A DNA stretch of 64,000 nucleotides from positions 342,869 to 406,868 of the forward strand of contig MLAK01000001.1 in NCBI GenBank assembly GCA_001839685.1, given 5' to 3'. The position numbers and the translations under genes are program-made. Numbering within the stretch: position 1 is the first letter of the stretch; every line of letters starts with the position of its first letter. Of the stretch, positions 30,635-40,356 are shown one piece after another. Origin of the DNA: Tritrichomonas foetus. Its lineage: Eukaryota; Parabasalia; Tritrichomonadida; Tritrichomonadidae. The notes below the pieces were generated by a model that had not been told where the DNA came from, searched no databases, and was given only the letters and a program-made list of their open reading frames with translations.

Positions 30635-31168
30635 TTAAATGAGGAGACAGCATTGACCGTATGGCGAATACCGATATAATTTGGAAGTATTTGGATCTGA
30701 TTTCATCACCATTTTCACTTTGAATACCTTTTTAGAAACTTTTGAATATTGGACAGTTCCATTTTCATCTGGTTTACAGCTCTCAAATAAATCTTTCATT
30801 TTTTGTTCATTCAGATCGGGGTTTTGAATATGGCAAATGCGTCTGAATTGCTCCTCATTAATCCTTCCATCATGATCGTCGTCAATTCCTCGGAAAAGAA
30901 TCAAAAATAATAATAATTGTCTTTCACTTGAAACAAAAACGGCTTCGTATATTAGCTTCACCATTTCAAAAGGAACACCACCACGAATTTCATCATATAA
31001 GGCGTTAAATGTAATTGTAATGAAATCATCTGTTTTTTCAAATTTCATCTCACGAGCAAGTCGTTTGTATTGCGTTTTATTGAGAACACCGATGCATTTC
31101 GTATCACATGCACGAAAGTTTTCAATGAGTCGAGCGTAGTCAAGTTTATGAGAATCGTCTTTCTCCAT
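30635..31168 (-). CDS. EF-hand protein with C-terminal CaaX prenylation motif
   Basis: A 177-residue protein with a calcineurin-B/recoverin-like four-EF fold. One loop looks competent (DDDHDGRINEEQ, 96-107, though position 12 is Gln), the one after it is degenerate (KPDENGTVQYSK) and the first pair has lost its ligands. The protein ends QCCLLI: Cys174-Leu-Leu-Ile is a CaaX box favouring geranylgeranylation, with Cys173 as a possible palmitoylation site. This predicts a lipid-anchored calcium sensor. Most EF-hand sensors use N-terminal myristoylation, and there is no MG start here. It sits directly upstream of the decayed secreted-protein gene, with no evident functional link. Confidence 0.85.
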   Translation of the reverse strand: MEKDDSHKLDYARLIENFRACDTKCIGVLNKTQYKRLAREMKFEKTDDFITITFNALYDEIRGGVPFEMVKLIYEAVFVSSERQLLLFLILFRGIDDDHDGRINEEQFRRICHIQNPDLNEQKMKDLFESCKPDENGTVQYSKVSKKVFKVKMVMKSDPNTSKLYRYSPYGQCCLLI

Positions 31169-33052
31169 TTATTTCTGCAAAATTACCAAAATGAATTGAC
31201 CCGGTCAAAAAGTTAATAATTTTGAAATTCATATCGTGTTTTTCTGAATGATATGAAAAATTTTTATTATTTCTATGAAACGTTCGATGTTTCTGAAGAC
31301 GAAAAATTGTGTTTTATTTTGATGAAATGATTTATCTTCAGAAAAAATGGACATTTCAAAAGTTCAAAAATCATTTATTTCATCTCAATATCACTAAAAA
31401 AATCATTATGTGAAATTATTATTACTGAATTGACGATTAAGATATATTTGATAAATATATATCGATATATTTAACCAATAAAATAGAAATACTTTGAGAT
31501 ATTATAAAAACTTAAACTTGACCATATTGAATAATACTTTTGATATGCGAACTTTTTAAATAAATAGGTTTTGAAAGTGCAACCGGCTTTACCATGAACT
31601 TCTAAGGTCAAATGAAAAGTCAAATTAACGAAAATTGTTCACGGTAAAACCGGTCAAGGTTAATTTTGATGAATCTGGGAGGTAAACTTTACAAGAAAAT
31701 AACCAAACGTACGATAATATCTAAAACCCTATTATTGGTGCATATGCCCAAAATCAAATCATTGAAATTAGAAACCCGAATTCTTTTGTGATACCCATTA
31801 TTATTTTAATGTCATTTCGAAATCATTCGAGAATCGATGTTCATTTTCAAATTTGATTTTGAAGTGATAATTTCGAAATCACATTACATATTTGTTCAAA
31901 TTATTCGATATGTGTTAATTATCATCAAAGGTCTAAAATAAGACTTCAGGATTTCTAAAAAAAGATCGAAAACTTTCTGAAATTGAATAACTTCCAATTG
32001 GAATTCAATCTTTCAATTTATTTTATTTTCACCATCAGAAAAAGATTTTTCAATTGGGAGTTTTTGAGATAAAACTATTCCATTTTAATTTTCAAAATTA
32101 TGTAAAGTATTGAATTAATTGTGAGACTAGATCAATTCCGGTAAAATGGGAACATTGAAGAACCGGAGTTTGAGTTCCCACTCTCGTTTCAAAACTCTTG
32201 ATTAAATCTTGTAAATGTAATATAATTGGTTGAATCACGAATAAAATATTGCTGATCATGATAGCTATTTAATATCGAATCATGTATTTGATTTCTAACA
32301 AAAGATTGTTCAATTGGTATTTTGGAATGATAACGCTTTTGGATACAGTCGAATCTCAGATTAGTTTGAATTAGTACCTCTTTTTTATTTTTTGGAAATT
32401 TAAATATTACTTTCTTTTTTCATTTTATTTGTAGAGAAAATCATCAGAAATTATATTGCATTATACCAATAAGGCCATTATTATTTACATTTTAATATGT
32501 TCTCAATTTTTGAACTACAAATATTTTTTCTTCAGAATTTCTTCATATCAAAATTTTTATTTTATCTTCTTTTATTATAAATATTATCCAAATTCTCCCA
32601 ATATTGTATATGATTTACATCTATACCATCAATTATTATTATTAAACTCTAAATTCCATTCATCAGATTTACCTGCAAACCCCAAGTGTTTTCTTTTCAT
32701 ACATCTAATCTGCGATAAATTTTTGATAAAAGAATAAATCACTTTCTTCGAATATTTGCAAATTTATATTCAAATTTTCTGAGTTAGATTGTTGATAGCT
32801 AACTTTTTCATAAGATATAAATTGATGTGTTTTTTTCTGCAAAAATATTAGATAATAAATATCCATCAACTCATCATGATTTAACTCTTGAAAAGAAGAA
32901 TAAAATTAATAACAAAAAAAAATAGTAAACTCGCATTTATTCAAAACAAAAAATAAACAAGAAGATATCACTACATAGGCAATATATTTCCAGTGAAGTT
33001 AGTTTTCGAATATATTTTAAATCATTTTTTCTTTCAATTTGAACTCCTTCTT
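31169..33052. other. Gene-poor AT-rich region, about 1.9 kb
   Basis: Upstream of the EF-hand gene and downstream of the large coiled-coil gene. It holds the palindromic element at 31581-31654 (listed separately). An open frame at 32456-32737 is Tyr/Phe/Ile-rich, begins with TTG and has no domain; I do not call it a gene. Confidence 0.45.
31581..31654 (+). repeat. Dispersed palindromic element, copy 1
   Basis: A 74-base element with terminal inverted repeats: AACCGGCTTTACCATGAAC at 31581-31599 pairs with GTTCACGGTAAAACCGGT at 31637-31654 with few mismatches. The core TAAGGTCAAATGAAAAGTCA is shared base for base with the reverse complement of the element at 63163-63238. This fits a tiny non-autonomous transposon-like repeat or a conserved hairpin. 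Confidence 0.65.
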
Positions 33053-36000
33053 TTATTGCATTTCCCCCTCATTTTTATTTTCAATCGTATTCCCAGTGGT
33101 CTTATCAGTAGTGCTGCTTAGTTTATCATTGATAGAATTTTGATTTTTGTTTGGGTAGGTTTCGAGACTGTTTAAATCGTCGTTTCCATCAGGTGGACGA
33201 TATCCTTCACTAAAGAGATGTGCAGCAACAACTTTTTCTCGAGCAATGAATAACTTTACGGTTTCTTTGACCTCATTCATTTTTATGTTCGGTGAAAATA
33301 CCAAAAATGGATTTACCTCGCTATATTTCAAATCAATTACCTGTAAGATATGCCTGTAGCATGAAAATGATGTTGAAACATCACACCTTAAAAGTGCGTT
33401 CCTCATTTGATAAAGAATGTTTCTAGTTTGGTCAGTTAGTTGAGGTTGTAAATGCGGCTGAATATATCTTGCATAATCAGTAAACCGCTTTTTAATGAAA
33501 GTGAGCAAATTTTGAAGTGGTGATGTAAGAGAATTAAACAGTTTTGTGAATTCTTCTTTACCTTTTAGATTTAAAACATCTTCAACAACTTCAGGAAAAT
33601 CTGAACAAAAATGAATAAAAGTTGACAAGTTGTCTTCAGTTTGATTGAGTTGGTTTCCAAGGCAAAATCTTTCATGAATTCTATCAATTTCTGCTGTTCC
33701 AATTGATGGACGAATAAAGACCAAGAAATCAGAAAATATTTGAGGTGTAATTGCTGCATTTTCTTCTGAGACATTCCATCCAATAAGTGTTAAAATACCT
33801 TTGACTTGTTGATGGAATTTAACATGTGTTTCTGTAAATAAAGTAATCATTTTCTGTGAAAAATCCCAAAAATCTAAAAGATCAGGATAGCTTTTATCCT
33901 GTTTTATATAAGCTTTATTATTTTCATTTGAAGAATTATTATTTATACTTGTTAGATCATTTAGATTGAATAAATTATTTAGAATCTCATTGTCTGCTGG
34001 TTTCAAATGCTTAAAAAGCAAACTTGCAATTTGTTCACAAATTTTTCTATGTATTAAAAATTGTCGTGTAACTGTCGATAAATCAGGATCTTCAAGAAGT
34101 TTATTCACTGGTGGATAAAGATATTCAAAAGCTATATTAAATAACATATTGAAAAATTTATATTCTTCAGTTGATATTTCCATTAAAATCACTTTAAAAA
34201 AGAAATACGCAATTGGTGTTTGTTCATAACATTGAGCAGTTCCAATTAAATCTGTAAGAATACGTTCTGAAAGTGCTCCAAGTTTGGTTTTTTCAGAAAT
34301 TGTATGTTGAAGCATCATTGTTGCGTCTATTGAAGTATTTGATATTTGATCAAGATTTAAAATTGAATGGAAGAAGTCTACAATTTTCTGAACCATCCAA
34401 CAATATGATTTTGGCTCATTTGTATGAGTTTTCACCAGTGATTTGATAACTGCTGCTGAATTCCTGCTCAGAGCATTTGCACTTCTAGCATTTCTCGAAT
34501 TATTCCCAATATTATTGTTAGAACTCCAATTTGAATTGTCATTTGCACTATGATTAGTTATTGTGGTGTTGATAGTTTTCTGAATTGGATTGCTACCTAC
34601 ATTGATGTTGGAATGAAGTGGAAGAGGGAGAAGTCGATAAATACAATTGATTAAAATTTGGGAATCACCAGTAAAACTATCACTAATTTCATAATCAGCT
34701 GGAAGAAGAATGTTTGGTTGCAATGATGAAGAAACTGATGAAAATGATGAAAGACTTGTAGATTTTTTCTTGTCTGCTCTTTTTTGCATCTTTTTTGATG
34801 CTGATTTTGCACTAGAACTTAAATTTATGAATTCTTTTAACGCAATGTCAGTGTCTATATTTATACCAGGTTCTTTATTGTCATAAGCATCTTCTATATT
34901 ATTAATTTCTGTAAGAATAGAACCATTTTTCATCACTTTATCAGAATTTTCACCTATATTATTTTTAATATTAATATTTGGGCTGAGATTTTGGTGGTTG
35001 TTATATTTGGTGTCATGAGAATTGTCGTTTTGTGTCGAAGTTTTATTGGTAGCCATGTTGAATAAAGATGTAATTTCGATGATATCATTTTGATCACTTG
35101 CATTATTTGATGATTCATCAGAGGTTGAATCTTTTAATAATGGTTTTTGAATCATTATTCGATCTATTGATTTGGAAATATGATCATCAGCAAATGGTCT
35201 TTTTGAAGTAATTCTCGATGGTGAATGATGTTTAGAACGATCATCACGAAAATGATCTTCGCTATTCTGAATGCCTTTTTTACTTCCAGTATTTTTGGAT
35301 TTTTGATTCGATTTTTTACTGGATTTGATATGAGGAGAATCTTTTATCATTTGAACGGTTTGAACCTCAACTTCTTTTGTTTCTTGTTTCTTGACCATAT
35401 GTGACATTTGCGCTTGTAATTTCTCAATTTCACGAAGATGTGTTTGATTATCAGCAGTTGCTTTGATATATAAAGGACGAAAACCAGCTCCTTCTTCTTC
35501 ATATTTTGCTATTAATGTTTCTTGTTGTAAAATTTGTTCACGACAATTGTCAAGTATTGCTTTTGTTGCTTGAAGTTGATTTAGAGCTTGTTTCTTTTCT
35601 TCCTCAGTTTTCGACAATCGAAACATTGTTGAATTATATTCACTTTCTAAATTTTCTTTTGAATATTCAGAATTATTAAATTTTGTATTTAATTCTTTGA
35701 TTTCTTCTTTTAATTGTTGGATGGTTTGTGAATCCGTTGAAATTTTTTCAGTTAATTTATCAAGTTCTAGATTTTTGTGTGTAAGAGTTTCTTGAATTTG
35801 GAGATTTTCCGATTTTTGAATGGAATTTTCATTTGATATTGATGTTATTACTTCATTAAAGTTATTTACGATGTCTGGAAACCTTTCTACGCGATTTTGG
35901 AAAAATCGCTTGATTTCTATAAAAAGCCGTGCATATTCTTCAGAATATCCTCTTATTGCTGAAATTGCAGAATTCCATGAAAGGAATGTAAAATTCAACA

Positions 36001-36679
36001 TTTGTTGAAGTTTTTCATATTGATTTTGTGGATTTTCGTCTCTTAAACATAAATTGTACTGATCAATTTTTGTGACATATTCAGCGAGCAATAATTCAGC
36101 TTCTCTTTTACTTGCATATCTCTTTTTTGTTGAGAGCAATTCTTCAATCGATAGAAAAATCGGTTCTTGTAAATCATTTGGAGGAGATGTGAAGCTCTGT
36201 GCTGGGGGAATAGCAAAGCTAGCAAAATTATTTGTTGATGACAATGGTGAGTTACTTCTCGAATTGGTTGGTGAAATTTTTGGTGACAACTTAGGTGAGT
36301 TGAAAGCAGTTCTAGCTCTTGCTCTTTGGTATTTTTGAGGTGAACATTTAGGAATATTTGCAACACTTCTTGGATGGCTTGTCTGATATATTGTTTGGTT
36401 ATCTGAATGATTGTTTAAATGATTACTTGAACGATTATTATTTTGGTGGAAGTTTGTGAGAGATTTTTCATTTGGTGGAGTTGAACATACTGATGTCGGT
36501 GTAGTAAAAGGTCGTGATGGTTTCTTCACTTTCTTTGAAGCTTTAGGTAAATCTAATAAATTTGGCTCATGCTCTCTTTTTCGAATTTTTGTGTTTGGAG
36601 TAATAAGGCCACTGGCAATAAGACCATCAACCATTGGCATTGCAGGTTCTTCCATCCATTTGTGTGGAGAGTTACTCAT
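33053..36679 (-). CDS. Large coiled-coil protein of unknown function
   Basis: A 1208-residue protein. The N-terminal ~170 residues are Ser/Pro/Asn-rich and basic with several S/T-P sites. A helical segment of 175-280 leads into a coiled coil of about 285-425 with clear heptads (for example LTEKISTDSQTIQQLKEEIK). A long Asn/Ser/Asp-rich linker follows (about 440-680). The last ~500 residues look globular and helical, with FKVILMEISTEEYKFFNMLF and LRCDVSTSFSCYRHILQVID segments, and a polar Asn-rich tail closes it. I do not recognise any domain. A centrosomal, flagellar or cytoskeletal structural role would fit the coil but is only a guess. The start is the first ATG and no upstream ATG competes. 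Confidence 0.78.
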   Translation of the reverse strand: MSNSPHKWMEEPAMPMVDGLIASGLITPNTKIRKREHEPNLLDLPKASKKVKKPSRPFTTPTSVCSTPPNEKSLTNFHQNNNRSSNHLNNHSDNQTIYQTSHPRSVANIPKCSPQKYQRARARTAFNSPKLSPKISPTNSRSNSPLSSTNNFASFAIPPAQSFTSPPNDLQEPIFLSIEELLSTKKRYASKREAELLLAEYVTKIDQYNLCLRDENPQNQYEKLQQMLNFTFLSWNSAISAIRGYSEEYARLFIEIKRFFQNRVERFPDIVNNFNEVITSISNENSIQKSENLQIQETLTHKNLELDKLTEKISTDSQTIQQLKEEIKELNTKFNNSEYSKENLESEYNSTMFRLSKTEEEKKQALNQLQATKAILDNCREQILQQETLIAKYEEEGAGFRPLYIKATADNQTHLREIEKLQAQMSHMVKKQETKEVEVQTVQMIKDSPHIKSSKKSNQKSKNTGSKKGIQNSEDHFRDDRSKHHSPSRITSKRPFADDHISKSIDRIMIQKPLLKDSTSDESSNNASDQNDIIEITSLFNMATNKTSTQNDNSHDTKYNNHQNLSPNINIKNNIGENSDKVMKNGSILTEINNIEDAYDNKEPGINIDTDIALKEFINLSSSAKSASKKMQKRADKKKSTSLSSFSSVSSSLQPNILLPADYEISDSFTGDSQILINCIYRLLPLPLHSNINVGSNPIQKTINTTITNHSANDNSNWSSNNNIGNNSRNARSANALSRNSAAVIKSLVKTHTNEPKSYCWMVQKIVDFFHSILNLDQISNTSIDATMMLQHTISEKTKLGALSERILTDLIGTAQCYEQTPIAYFFFKVILMEISTEEYKFFNMLFNIAFEYLYPPVNKLLEDPDLSTVTRQFLIHRKICEQIASLLFKHLKPADNEILNNLFNLNDLTSINNNSSNENNKAYIKQDKSYPDLLDFWDFSQKMITLFTETHVKFHQQVKGILTLIGWNVSEENAAITPQIFSDFLVFIRPSIGTAEIDRIHERFCLGNQLNQTEDNLSTFIHFCSDFPEVVEDVLNLKGKEEFTKLFNSLTSPLQNLLTFIKKRFTDYARYIQPHLQPQLTDQTRNILYQMRNALLRCDVSTSFSCYRHILQVIDLKYSEVNPFLVFSPNIKMNEVKETVKLFIAREKVVAAHLFSEGYRPPDGNDDLNSLETYPNKNQNSINDKLSSTTDKTTGNTIENKNEGEMQ

Positions 36680-37238
36680 TTCTGTCTCACAACTAATTGA
36701 ATAGATATAATTATTTTTGCTTTTTTTAAATTGATAAATGGTTGTAATATTCAGATTTATTTATGACAAAAGACCTTTTATTCATGGAAAAATTAGTCGT
36801 TATTTGAGTTTTCTGAGAAAGGTCGCAAATTCTAAGTAATTGAACAATTGAATATGACAAAGTTGCACATTCAATTTATTAAAAAAATAATGATTATTGA
36901 AATGATTCCCTAATTTGCCTGTCATCGTTTCAGATTGAGAGAGGGGAAGCCCTTTTCCCCTCTATTGAATGGAAAATACTTCTAAAAAGATGACTTTTTC
37001 TTCATCTTTTCTGTTGATTTCAATTTATAATTTTTGATTTTGAAACAGTATCTCAATAAAGGTTATAATATCACCACATGATACAAGTAATTGTTTTCAT
37101 TTCGATCATTATCTGTTCACAAAAGTCATCTCTTTAGATTATTTTTCAACAAGAAATTTTGAGCAAATGTGAATTCACATCAATGGGTTGCTTACTAGAG
37201 CTCCAACTTAAGAAATAGCCTGTTGGAAACAAATATTA
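36680..37238. other. Intergenic spacer with a GC-rich hairpin
   Basis: Upstream of the large coiled-coil gene. AGAGGGGAA (36940-36948) and TTCCCCTCT (36955-36963) form a 9-bp perfect stem with a 6-base loop, unusual in this AT-rich setting. No gene is seen. The right side runs into the 14-bp satellite. Confidence 0.45.
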
Positions 37239-37477
37239 TGAATAAAAGATGATTAATAAAAGATGATTAATAAAAGATGATTAGTAAAAGATGATTAGTA
37301 AAAGATGATTAGTAAAAGATGATGAATAAAAAATGATTAGTAAAAGATGATGAATAAAAAATGATTAGTAAAAGATGATGAATAAAAAATGATTAGTAAA
37401 AGATGATGAATAAAAGATGATTAATAAAAGATGATTAGTAAAAGATGATTAGTAAAAGATGATTAGTAAAAGATGAT
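37239..37477. repeat. 14-bp tandem satellite, left side of assembly gap
   Basis: About 17 units of AAAAGATGATTAGT and variants (-ATTAAT, -ATGAAT, AAAAAATGATTAGT). In the middle (about 37318-37405) two variants alternate to make a 28-bp higher-order unit repeated at least three times. The array runs straight into the N gap. Confidence 0.95.
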
Positions 37478-38257
37478 NNNNNNNNNNNNNNNNNNNNNNN
37501 NNNNNNNNNNNNNNNNNNNNNNNNNNNNNNNNNNNNNNNNNNNNNNNNNNNNNNNNNNNNNNNNNNNNNNNNNNNNNNNNNNNNNNNNNNNNNNNNNNNN
37601 NNNNNNNNNNNNNNNNNNNNNNNNNNNNNNNNNNNNNNNNNNNNNNNNNNNNNNNNNNNNNNNNNNNNNNNNNNNNNNNNNNNNNNNNNNNNNNNNNNNN
37701 NNNNNNNNNNNNNNNNNNNNNNNNNNNNNNNNNNNNNNNNNNNNNNNNNNNNNNNNNNNNNNNNNNNNNNNNNNNNNNNNNNNNNNNNNNNNNNNNNNNN
37801 NNNNNNNNNNNNNNNNNNNNNNNNNNNNNNNNNNNNNNNNNNNNNNNNNNNNNNNNNNNNNNNNNNNNNNNNNNNNNNNNNNNNNNNNNNNNNNNNNNNN
37901 NNNNNNNNNNNNNNNNNNNNNNNNNNNNNNNNNNNNNNNNNNNNNNNNNNNNNNNNNNNNNNNNNNNNNNNNNNNNNNNNNNNNNNNNNNNNNNNNNNNN
38001 NNNNNNNNNNNNNNNNNNNNNNNNNNNNNNNNNNNNNNNNNNNNNNNNNNNNNNNNNNNNNNNNNNNNNNNNNNNNNNNNNNNNNNNNNNNNNNNNNNNN
38101 NNNNNNNNNNNNNNNNNNNNNNNNNNNNNNNNNNNNNNNNNNNNNNNNNNNNNNNNNNNNNNNNNNNNNNNNNNNNNNNNNNNNNNNNNNNNNNNNNNNN
38201 NNNNNNNNNNNNNNNNNNNNNNNNNNNNNNNNNNNNNNNNNNNNNNNNNNNNNNNNN
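37478..38257. other. Assembly gap (780 N)
   Basis: Unknown bases flanked on both sides by the same 14-bp satellite, so the missing sequence is probably more satellite; its true length is not known. Confidence 0.97.
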
Positions 38258-38292
38258 TTAATAAAAGATGATTCGTAAAAGATGATTAATAA
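38258..38292. repeat. 14-bp tandem satellite, right side of assembly gap
   Basis: Two and a half units (TTAATAAAAGATGATTCGTAA and so on) continue the array seen left of the gap. Confidence 0.9.
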
Positions 38293-38344
38293 ATATTTCC
38301 GAGCATGGAATAATTTACAAAAAACAAAAAAATGTATTTTCTTT

Positions 38345-38812
38345 TCATAAATCTGAAGAATCATTCAGAAATTCATATTGCAATTCTTCAATGACTTCCT
38401 CTGACTTTAAAATTTCATCAACTACTTCCATTGGAATTCCATATTCTTCGGCAACTTTGTAGATGTCGTCTTTTGTGGCTATTTTTGGAATTGAGTTTTT
38501 TTCATCTACATCAAAATCATCAATTGTAGAGTTTGCAGCAATTCCAATAGTTTTGCAAGTACAACAAATACATTTTCCATTATGTAATTCATTTCGAGAA
38601 TAACAATATATTAGACATGTGGAACATAAAGCCTTTCCACAGCAAAGTAATTTATTGGCACGTGGAATGCAATACTCACAAATCTCACATCTGATATTAT
38701 TTATTTTTGTTTTATTTGAAGTGAAATGATAAAAAGGGGTTAGATACCCAGTTCTAATGGCGTCTTTGATTTCTTCATCTGTCCATTTTGGCTTGCGGTG
38801 TTTTCCTTTCAT
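38345..38812 (-). CDS. Small Sip5-like RING-type zinc-binding protein
   Basis: A 155-residue protein from the ATG at 38810-38812; the 16 codons upstream lack an ATG. It begins MKGKHRKPKWTDEEIKDAI. A Cys-rich module at about residues 40-90 reads CEICEYCIPRANKLLCCGKA, then LCSTCLIYC and CICCTC. This matches the degenerate RING-like finger of yeast Sip5 and relatives (CPICFLYYP, then SRCC, ICTEC, CPFC). The C-terminal ~50 residues form a UBA-like helical bundle (KDDIYKVAEEYGIPMEVVDE). RING-like plus UBA-like segments suggest a ubiquitin-related role (inference). It is divergent from the CK2-like gene with only about 140 bases between the starts. Confidence 0.72.
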   Translation of the reverse strand: MKGKHRKPKWTDEEIKDAIRTGYLTPFYHFTSNKTKINNIRCEICEYCIPRANKLLCCGKALCSTCLIYCYSRNELHNGKCICCTCKTIGIAANSTIDDFDVDEKNSIPKIATKDDIYKVAEEYGIPMEVVDEILKSEEVIEELQYEFLNDSSDL

Positions 38813-38951
38813 TCCACAAAAAAATTTATGTGAATGGCATCTTAATCCAAATACGACCAATTATCTTGTCAATCAATTAAATGACAAACATGGTGAAAGT
38901 ATTCACCTTAATAAATTCTGTGATTTTTCTCAAACACTTTCATTATACGAC

Positions 38952-39920
38952 ATGAATCGACGAAGTGGTACCATCGCATTACAGTCAAGAAATAACGATG
39001 ATGACAATTTTGACCATCCGTTAGGTTCAATTGATGATTATTCAATAATCCATCGAATCGGACGAGGAAAATACAGCAATGTCTTTCGTGGCCGGAGTAG
39101 CACAGGCGATTTTTGTGTTATCAAAGTTTTAAAACCAGTCAGAATGTCCAAAATCAACCGTGAAATCAAAATTCTCGAATCATTAAAAGGCGGCCCGTAT
39201 ATTTCTCAATTGCGTGATATCGTTCGTGATAAAGATTCCAATTCAATTGCTCTCATTTTAGATTGGGCTGAAAACATGTCAATTCGTGCAACATTTCAGC
39301 AATTAACAACAAAGCATATGGCCATATATGTTTATAAAGTTTTGAAAGCGCTTGAGTTTGCTCACTCTCATGGCATTATGCACCGTGATGTGAAGCCTGG
39401 AAACATTATGTATGATCCAAACACGAATGATGTTCATTTAATCGATTGGGGATTAGCTGAATATTATGAACCAGGAACCGCCTATCCTGTTCGTGTAGCT
39501 ACCCGCCATTATAAAAGCCCAGAGTTGTTATTACAATATCAAACTTATGACTACAGCCTTGATATTTGGTGTTTAGGTTGTACGCTCGCTGGTTTACTTT
39601 TTCAAAAAGTTCCGTTTTTCCAAGGAAATGACACCGATGAACAAATTATAAAATTGGCTGAAATCTTCGGTGGGAATGAATTCATTCAATACGCAGAAAA
39701 ATATCAACTTCATCTTTCAGCAAGAGTTGCAGCTGCATTACCATTACTTCATGGAAAACCATGGACTAATTGGAAGAATAATAAAAACCGAAAAAATGTA
39801 ACAGTAAAAGCCATAGATCTCCTTTCAAAATTGCTTACAATTGATCATCAAAAGAGGCCAACTGCGACTGAAGCGTTGAAACATCCATTTTTCAACCAAA
39901 TTCGTGATTTTGTTGAATAG
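38952..39920 (+). CDS. Casein kinase 2 alpha-like protein kinase
   Basis: A 322-residue kinase from the ATG at 38952. The frame extends to an ATG at 38757, but those first codons run antisense over the conserved start of the neighbouring zinc-finger gene and look like a shadow. Kinase motifs: GRGKYSNVF 37-45, VIK with Lys58, MHRDVKPGN 143-151, DWGLAEYY at 165-172 (DWG in place of DFG is a CK2 hallmark), ATRHYKSPELL, DYSLDIWCLGC. CK2 phosphorylates Ser/Thr next to acidic residues and is constitutively active. The basic cluster after the active-site Lys (KKKKIKR in human CK2) is here VRMSKINR, which suggests weakened heparin and acidic-substrate binding. No CK2 beta gene is in the window. The Ser/Asp/Glu-rich proteins nearby are plausible substrates (inference only). 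Confidence 0.9.
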   Translation: MNRRSGTIALQSRNNDDDNFDHPLGSIDDYSIIHRIGRGKYSNVFRGRSSTGDFCVIKVLKPVRMSKINREIKILESLKGGPYISQLRDIVRDKDSNSIALILDWAENMSIRATFQQLTTKHMAIYVYKVLKALEFAHSHGIMHRDVKPGNIMYDPNTNDVHLIDWGLAEYYEPGTAYPVRVATRHYKSPELLLQYQTYDYSLDIWCLGCTLAGLLFQKVPFFQGNDTDEQIIKLAEIFGGNEFIQYAEKYQLHLSARVAAALPLLHGKPWTNWKNNKNRKNVTVKAIDLLSKLLTIDHQKRPTATEALKHPFFNQIRDFVE

Positions 39921-40356
39921 ATTTTTTATCGATGCCTTTGCCTCGCTGTTTTTGTTTTTATTAAAATATTAATTTTTTTCACTCATTGATTTAATTCCTT
40001 TTCTTCACAATTGATAATAGAATGAATTGAACTTTTATCGTGAAAATGAATCTGTGACTTGAAGAAAATTCTTGATAAGAAGTATAAATGTTATTCAAAA
40101 CATTATATGTATAATAATTTGTATGAAAATATGCATAATAAGAGGTATCATAATATGTATAATAAGAAAAAGCATAATATGTATTATAAGAGGTATCATA
40201 ATATGTATTATAAGAGGTATCATAATATGTATTATAAGAGGTATCATAAAAGAAGCATAAAAAATCATTAATATGCAAAATTTTATTAACTTTCAAATCA
40301 AAATTATGGTTTGTCCGGCTTATTTTCTTATAAATCTCAGGGATGAAAAGAATTGA
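39921..40356. other. Spacer holding a 24-bp minisatellite
   Basis: Convergent 3' region of the kinase (+) and RPB9 (-). Apart from the minisatellite at about 40103-40259 I see nothing. Confidence 0.5.
40103..40259. repeat. 24-bp minisatellite
   Basis: Five to six units of AAGAGGTATCATAATATGTATTAT, the first ones degenerate and the last three nearly identical. Because 24 is a multiple of three, several frames stay open and spell periodic peptides such as YKRYHNMY; I do not consider these genes. Confidence 0.9.

Noticed and set aside
32456..32737. 93-codon frame in the gene-poor region
   Set aside because: It begins with TTG, is almost only Tyr/Phe/Ile/Leu/Asn/His from AT-rich sequence and has no domain.
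37435..38364. Long frames across the N gap
   Set aside because: Unknown bases give no stops; the frames are artefacts.
38757..38951. 65-codon N-terminal extension of the CK2-like kinase
   Set aside because: Its first codons are antisense to the conserved start of the zinc-finger gene and the extension adds no known CK2 segment; the ATG at 38952 is preferred, though the start is not proven.
40059..40296. Tyr-rich periodic frames on both strands
   Set aside because: They are translations of a 24-bp minisatellite; the open frames follow from the period being a multiple of three.
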